From Chlorobiota bacterium (GTDB lineage Bacteria > Bacteroidota > Ignavibacteria > Kapaibacteriales > NICIL-2): a stretch of DNA of 7,105 bases. Below are positions 4,901-7,105 of this stretch, one piece after another. The position numbers and the translations under genes are program-made. The stretch is from the NCBI GenBank assembly GCA_003695605.1, contig RFIK01000024.1, positions 1-7,105 of the forward strand, read 5' to 3'. Positions within the stretch are counted from its first letter, which is position 1. Each line of letters begins with the position of its first letter. The notes beneath the pieces were generated by a model. It was not told the origin of the DNA, made no database searches, and saw nothing but the letters and a program-made list of their open reading frames with translations.

Positions 4901-7062
4901 TCGTAGCGAAATCGCTCGATAATCCCACGCCCATGGACAGGGATGCACGCAGTCATGTAGCAGCGCTGTTCAAAGAGGCAGAGCGTATCGGTGTAGTCGA
5001 GCGGCTCGGTCGGCCGGAAAGCCAGGATGTTGCTGAGCGTTCGTGTTTGTTGCGGCGCGAGTTGGAGGTTCCGCTGCAGGAGGATGAATTCCTCGCCTCG
5101 CTTGAGGTAGAGCGAGACGGTCATCGCGTCGGTTGTGCTGTTGTTGCGGAGCACGACGTCGTGGCGAGCTTCTTGGCCGACAATGACATTGCCAAAATCA
5201 ATCGCGCCAGTTGTGAATTGAACGTCATTGTCGAGACCGCGACCGCTGAACGGAATTGCGATAACGAACTGGCATGGCTCACCGGGCAGGTGCGCGTAGA
5301 AAACGATCGAATCACGGACTACACCCGGCACGAGTGGACGAAAGCGGAAGTACTTCTCGAATTCGCCTGTTTGGCTCGATGGAGCAAGCGTGTACGGCAG
5401 TCGGGGAAGTCGTATCGCCACGAGCACGCGTGGAAAGACCACGCTATCAATGGTGAGCGGCCGGCTGGTGAGGTTGTACCAATTCCACACCTGCGGGGAC
5501 GACAGATCTCCCGGGCAGGTTGGAGGAAATTGCAGCGAGCCAATCGGTGTTTGCCCATCTGCGCGGCGAATAGCGAAGACCTGCTGTGTTCGACCTGCAA
5601 GAGGAATAATGCCATTGCCTGGGCAGCGATCGGTCGAGAGGATGTAGAGTGTATCCAGAAAGAGCGCCGTCGTATCCTGCGCGAAGAAGCGAACAGTGAT
5701 GTCAGCACACTCGCCAGGCAGGAGCAGAATCGGGAACGAGCCTCCACTGGCGGGGAACGCACGGAAAATCGCTGGCTGGCGAGTCATTGCGCCCGTGATC
5801 GTGACCGGTTGCGGCGTACCAATGGCAGCACTTTCGTTGCAGATACGAATGGTCGTATCGAGCAGCGCGCGGCTCGGGCAGCGCGCAAAGAGCGTATCGA
5901 ACGTAATACGACTGGGGCGGTAGGTCAGTTCAGTACGGCGGTTGAGTTGAATGTGCACCGTGTCACTTGCACTGCAGCGATTGGTGCCAGCAATGCGGAC
6001 GAATGCTTGAATGCTCCCTGTCAAGTACCCGCTGTAGGTGACGGTCGCTACTTGTGGCGCTCCGCCAGGCGCGAGCACAAGCGACGCAGGACTAACGCGA
6101 AAGAATGAGCGATCCCGCCCCCCAACGGAGAGCGTGACACTGCTACCGCACTCGGTTGTGTCCGCAATCGAAATGAGCCACGAGCGCGTTGAGTCACAGT
6201 CTACCTGTTCGGCGATAGTCTGCGGGCTTATGGTCGTGCTTCGGGGAATTATCCGTGGAGGTGAGGGTGGTCGGCAGGTTGCCCCACTAAACAGGCGCCC
6301 TTGGTTGCCATTGCCCGATGCGTCACAGAGCGGTGTAAGGAAGTCGTTTTCCTGTTCGTTGCAGCGGAAGTAGAGCACAAGCCCTTGTTCGTTCCCTTCG
6401 AGGGAGCGGAAGCGATTGCAAGCAATCTCCTGGCGTCCGAGTGCTCGGTTCCAGATGCGGATTTCGTCGAGCTGGCCGACGAATGCTCGATTCTGCGGGG
6501 AGTCGAAAAATCCGTTGATGCTGCCAATTTTCAGTGCGGAGGCTGGATTCTGCGGCTGCCGAAGACGCGCAGCAGGGTACTGCGCATTGAATGCAGAGTC
6601 TTGCAAGACGCCGTCAATGTAGAGGCAGACCCTGCCGGCATCGAACGTTGCGGCAATGTGTGTCCATCGCCCGTAATAGGGGCCAAAGGGTGCACTGGCA
6701 ACCGTGTTGTCCTGGCTGCCACGATCTTGTGGCCCATTGACTTCGAAGGTGAGCCGGTCGCTGGGGGAAATCGAAAAGAGCCACACGTCGTTGTCGTCGC
6801 TGTAGGGACCCCAGATGCCTGCGATGATGACACGTCCACCGCTCTGCCGCGTGGCGTTGATCCACATTTCCACGGTCATCTGCGTTGCAATACTGCGTAG
6901 GGATGGCGAGGCCGCAACGTTGACGTAATGGTGGTTCTGCCCCGTTGCGACACTTCCGGTATAGGCACGCCCGACGCAGGCTTTGTTACCATCGCATGGT
7001 CCTACCGCGGCAAGGTGAACAGTTGCCACCAGACTGAGCAACACAGCGGCGCACATTCGCAT
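1975..7062 (-). CDS. Giant T9SS-secreted multidomain surface protein (LamG, ASH-like repeats, cohesin-like domains, Por sorting tail)
   Basis: About 1695 residues, numbered here from ATG 7062-7060. A signal peptide (MRMCAAVLLSLVATVHLAAVG) predicts Sec export. It is followed by a LamG/concanavalin-like domain (about 43-260), roughly eight ASH/choice-of-anchor D type Ig-fold repeats (about 278-1188), a cohesin-like beta domain (about 1207-1316), a ninth ASH-like repeat (about 1346-1446), a second cohesin-like domain (about 1450-1573), a short linker and a type A T9SS sorting domain (about 1613-1695). No catalytic domain is recognisable, so a structural, adhesive or glycan-binding surface role is inferred. 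ATG 7062 is preferred over TTG 7068 because GGAG (7071-7074) lies eight bases before the ATG but only two before the TTG. The frame stays open to the window edge, but no other start codon lies there and the signal peptide begins at the ATG. The stop is TAG (complement of 1975-1977). It runs convergent to the reductase gene. The open frame and sorting tail are very secure; domain borders are approximate. Confidence 0.95.
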   Translation of the reverse strand: MRMCAAVLLSLVATVHLAAVGPCDGNKACVGRAYTGSVATGQNHHYVNVAASPSLRSIATQMTVEMWINATRQSGGRVIIAGIWGPYSDDNDVWLFSISPSDRLTFEVNGPQDRGSQDNTVASAPFGPYYGRWTHIAATFDAGRVCLYIDGVLQDSAFNAQYPAARLRQPQNPASALKIGSINGFFDSPQNRAFVGQLDEIRIWNRALGRQEIACNRFRSLEGNEQGLVLYFRCNEQENDFLTPLCDASGNGNQGRLFSGATCRPPSPPRIIPRSTTISPQTIAEQVDCDSTRSWLISIADTTECGSSVTLSVGGRDRSFFRVSPASLVLAPGGAPQVATVTYSGYLTGSIQAFVRIAGTNRCSASDTVHIQLNRRTELTYRPSRITFDTLFARCPSRALLDTTIRICNESAAIGTPQPVTITGAMTRQPAIFRAFPASGGSFPILLLPGECADITVRFFAQDTTALFLDTLYILSTDRCPGNGIIPLAGRTQQVFAIRRADGQTPIGSLQFPPTCPGDLSSPQVWNWYNLTSRPLTIDSVVFPRVLVAIRLPRLPYTLAPSSQTGEFEKYFRFRPLVPGVVRDSIVFYAHLPGEPCQFVIAIPFSGRGLDNDVQFTTGAIDFGNVIVGQEARHDVVLRNNSTTDAMTVSLYLKRGEEFILLQRNLQLAPQQTRTLSNILAFRPTEPLDYTDTLCLFEQRCYMTACIPVHGRGIIERFRYEPPVLRIERVLTCDSSTATIEIINESSIEQILSNVRLDDPSGYLVAVDTLTGQRTTLPTSLRIPAGGRVRIAIRFVPPAGGSQDVAIIGLIRYRSASGEEWLVQIRANSVTPKLYVTPTTDYGTLEVGQTRDDTLAVENISPVPVRISQLVLPAGYILQGTIPPLPVVLAPRDSVLAIVRFAPTSVQTYNAPITVESDSPCVNVRSSGQLRGRAVIYRLDAPISIQNFSYVRPCECVSRDIPLANNSFVYPMTIDTLRIDGVGIPNATPQLFSFRSTYYDLGGGQLPYTIPPQTTDTLTITFCPRTAADTSQLLASARLLIAAHGVGWNDTYTVFLIGRRALTFRPQPTQFTFPVTLVDVDAAVNPSSPPVARLTIPSLALNPFQDTVRIDSIAFLPDERVFRYTLTNERNQPVTLPMTLLPNGQSALNIRFDFRPRAPRTYRARVALYYSKPCVDVDTTILLVGVGAAGFPYAMYMQFDSAGIAVDTFRVISCDTLRVPVYPSRAFPKTSPQRSIVDLTCRFAYDTTKLHLERVTSAYGSVVSVMEDALGATVQLANLLNVDSLGQLMVAHFTVRRQQSDTATIELRDFDFNTTEILRYDLSTTRGDRAIVFIETAAIALVAPPSQGVLSFDSVRVLDCDQRQITIRNTGDVPVVIDSILRLPPTVRAIAFVPDRTVPRMPGDETTVILEYCPRDFSQIDTAAIVASTVPCWRDDSIRIVGRGYAPLFPLRITTDGTSPVAPQARGGTLGDTISIPLMLDRDVAAIYRGTTYWLEDFSFGFRVRWNHTMLKFLGITPRMTSGVIRDSFDFPNQLRLSVEHATAMRADTFALLHFRITVPDTAADVLTIEPTGPVRTDSLLFLNVQLLGSTTPVVTSGKCGTTTARSGASGLQSIEPNPADDVLRIRFTLSEYASPDVRVYSTRGECLLAQAVPQLLAPGTHTLELPLEKLPPGLYRLILRAGMLHDEGTFIRIH
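1978..2226 (-). other. Type A T9SS (Por) C-terminal sorting domain
   Basis: The final 80 or so residues match the known tail: SIEPNPADDVLRIRF, VRVYSTRGECL, APGTHTLELPLEKLPPGLYRL, and a last short strand GTFIRIH. The PNPxxD start, the VxVYxxxG strand and the LPxGLYxL turn are diagnostic of the TIGR04183 type. In studied systems this tail guides the protein through the type IX outer-membrane channel and is then cleaved, with the protein either anchored to the surface or released. A Ser/Thr/Gly-rich linker (KCGTTTARSGASG) precedes it. Confidence 0.92.
2344..2721 (-). other. Cohesin-like beta domain 2 (protein domain region)
   Basis: About residues 1450-1573. It starts with LGDTISIPLMLDRDV, continues with FSFGFRVRWNHTMLKFLGI, then FALLHFRITVPDTAADVLTIEP. 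The same order of strands as in the first cohesin-like domain is visible: D-T-x-x-I-P-L, then F-x-xxWNxxxLxFxxI, then xLLHFxI. The two share little identity. Alternatives are another CBM-like jelly roll or a degenerate Ig fold. Confidence 0.55.
2725..3027 (-). repeat. Ninth ASH-like repeat, separated from the main array
   Basis: About residues 1346-1446. It opens with VLSFDSVRVLDCDQRQITIRN, has the FxP-equivalent strand VILEYCPRDF, and closes with VPCWRDDSIRIVGRG. It lies between the two cohesin-like domains and has both the opening and the closing cysteine of the repeat pattern. Confidence 0.7.
3115..3444 (-). other. Cohesin-like beta domain 1 (protein domain region)
   Basis: About residues 1207-1316 break the ASH pattern. 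The segment opens with DTFRVISCDTLRVPVYPS and continues with VDLTCRFAYDTTKLHLERV, then LGQLMVAHFTV and DTATIELRDFDFN. This order (a D-T-x-x-V-P-V strand, an F-x-YDxxxLxxxxV strand, a hydrophobic xxLxxxxFxV strand, and a closing xIxLxxxxxN) resembles cohesin/carbohydrate-binding type jelly rolls. It is a fold-level resemblance only; no dockerin is seen in the window. Confidence 0.5.
3499..6231 (-). repeat. Array of about eight diverged ASH-like (choice-of-anchor D) Ig-fold repeats
   Basis: Units of about 100-130 residues share three landmarks. The opening strand resembles IDFGNVIVGQEARHDVVLRN or DYGTLEVGQTRDDTLAVEN. A middle strand carries an FxP core (FRFRP, LAFRP, IRFVP, VRFAP, ITFCP, FDFRP). 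A closing strand ends in G-R or a near match (PLAGR, FSGRG, VHGRG, LRGRA, LIGRR, LVGVG). These are the marks of ASH and choice-of-anchor D beta-sandwiches, which are common in large secreted Bacteroidota proteins and usually act as spacers or binding modules. The units are strongly diverged in protein sequence and do not look like recent DNA duplications. The first unit (about residues 278-375) is the least certain. Confidence 0.75.
6283..6936 (-). other. LamG / concanavalin A-like domain (protein domain region)
   Basis: Hallmarks of the LamG/pentraxin-like jelly roll in bacterial surface proteins are present in order: an early strand with MTVEMWIN, then WTHIAATFD, then VCLYIDGVLQDS, then GQLDEIRIWNRALGRQEI, and finally LVLYFRCNE with CDASGNGNQG. 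The domain covers about residues 43-260 after the signal peptide. Such domains often bind glycans or extracellular matrix, sometimes with calcium; the ligand here is unknown. Several cysteines (about residues 146, 215, 234, 246 and 263) suggest disulfides. Confidence 0.88.
7000..7062 (-). other. Signal peptide of the giant surface protein
   Basis: A short basic start (MRM) is followed by the hydrophobic run CAAVLLSLVATVHLAAV and then a polar mature start (GPCDGNKAC). Cleavage near the HLA-A or AAV-G positions is plausible. The cysteine after VGP does not fit a lipobox, because proline stands at -1, so a lipoprotein is unlikely. This is the expected Sec signal for a T9SS client. Confidence 0.8.
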
Positions 7063-7070
7063 TGTCAATG

Positions 7071-7075
7071 CTCCG
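7071..7075 (-). promoter_or_regulatory. Ribosome binding site that selects ATG 7062 for the giant gene
   Basis: On the minus strand, CGGAG is followed by eight bases (CATTGACA) and then ATG at 7062-7060. The upstream in-frame TTG at 7068-7066 is only two bases from GGAG, too close to be used, and the next ATG (7056-7054) is 14 bases away. The reductase gene on the other strand has a similar GGAG signal. The promoter must lie beyond 7105. Confidence 0.65.
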
Positions 7076-7105
7076 TATTCGGTTGATCGGAAGGCTGCAA
7101 AAAAC

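Noticed and set aside
4813..6108. A 431-codon open frame on the plus strand, antisense to the giant gene
   Set aside because: It is in exact codon register opposite the giant gene, so it stays open simply because the sense strand avoids TTA, CTA and TCA codons. Its product is rich in Arg, Ala and Cys with no recognisable motif, and the opposite frame has clear domains.
7000..7062. Possible lipoprotein signal (Cys shortly after the hydrophobic stretch)
   Set aside because: The residues before the Cys are A-V-G-P, with proline at -1, which does not fit the lipobox. A second Cys six residues on suggests a disulfide instead.
1..7105. Defence system, mobile element, CRISPR array, tRNA or other RNA gene
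   Set aside because: No transposase, integrase, nuclease or helicase motif, no spaced direct repeats, and no tRNA-like cloverleaf was seen. Nearly all of the window is taken up by the three genes described.

Overview
The window looks like chromosomal DNA from a bacterium of the Bacteroidota/Chlorobiota (FCB) group. The main evidence is a very large secreted protein that ends in a recognisable type IX secretion (Por) C-terminal sorting domain. T9SS occurs almost only in Bacteroidota and relatives such as Ignavibacteria, Kapabacteria, Rhodothermota and Calditrichota. The DNA is moderately GC-rich by eye, and TTA, CTA and TCA codons are scarce in the large gene. That fits the higher-GC lineages of the group (Kapabacteria/Ignavibacteria/Rhodothermota type) better than low-GC Flavobacteria, but the exact lineage is inference.

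Layout: bases 1-303 (+) hold the 3' end of a TrmB-like SAM-dependent methyltransferase gene that is cut by the window edge. Bases 304-413 are a short intergenic gap with a weak hairpin at the methyltransferase stop codon and a ribosome binding site just before the next gene. Bases 414-1913 (+) encode a 499-residue aldo/keto reductase with an intact catalytic tetrad and an unusually long helical segment before the last barrel strand. Bases 1914-1974 are a 61-base gap between convergent genes, with a perfect palindrome at the reductase stop codon. Bases 1975-7062 (-) are one giant gene of about 1695 codons. It encodes a signal peptide, a LamG/concanavalin-like domain, an array of about nine ASH-like (choice-of-anchor D type) Ig-fold repeats, two cohesin-like beta domains around the last repeat, and a type A T9SS sorting tail. 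The last 43 bases (7063-7105) hold its leader and ribosome binding site.

The two plus-strand genes could be co-transcribed, but their products have no obvious functional link. The giant gene is convergent to them and is an independent unit. Its product is expected to cross the inner membrane by Sec and the outer membrane by T9SS, and to lie on the cell surface or be released, probably in adhesion or glycan binding. I found no RNA gene, mobile element, CRISPR array or defence locus. The parts worth a second look are the architecture of the giant protein, its repeated cysteine pattern, and the enlarged reductase.
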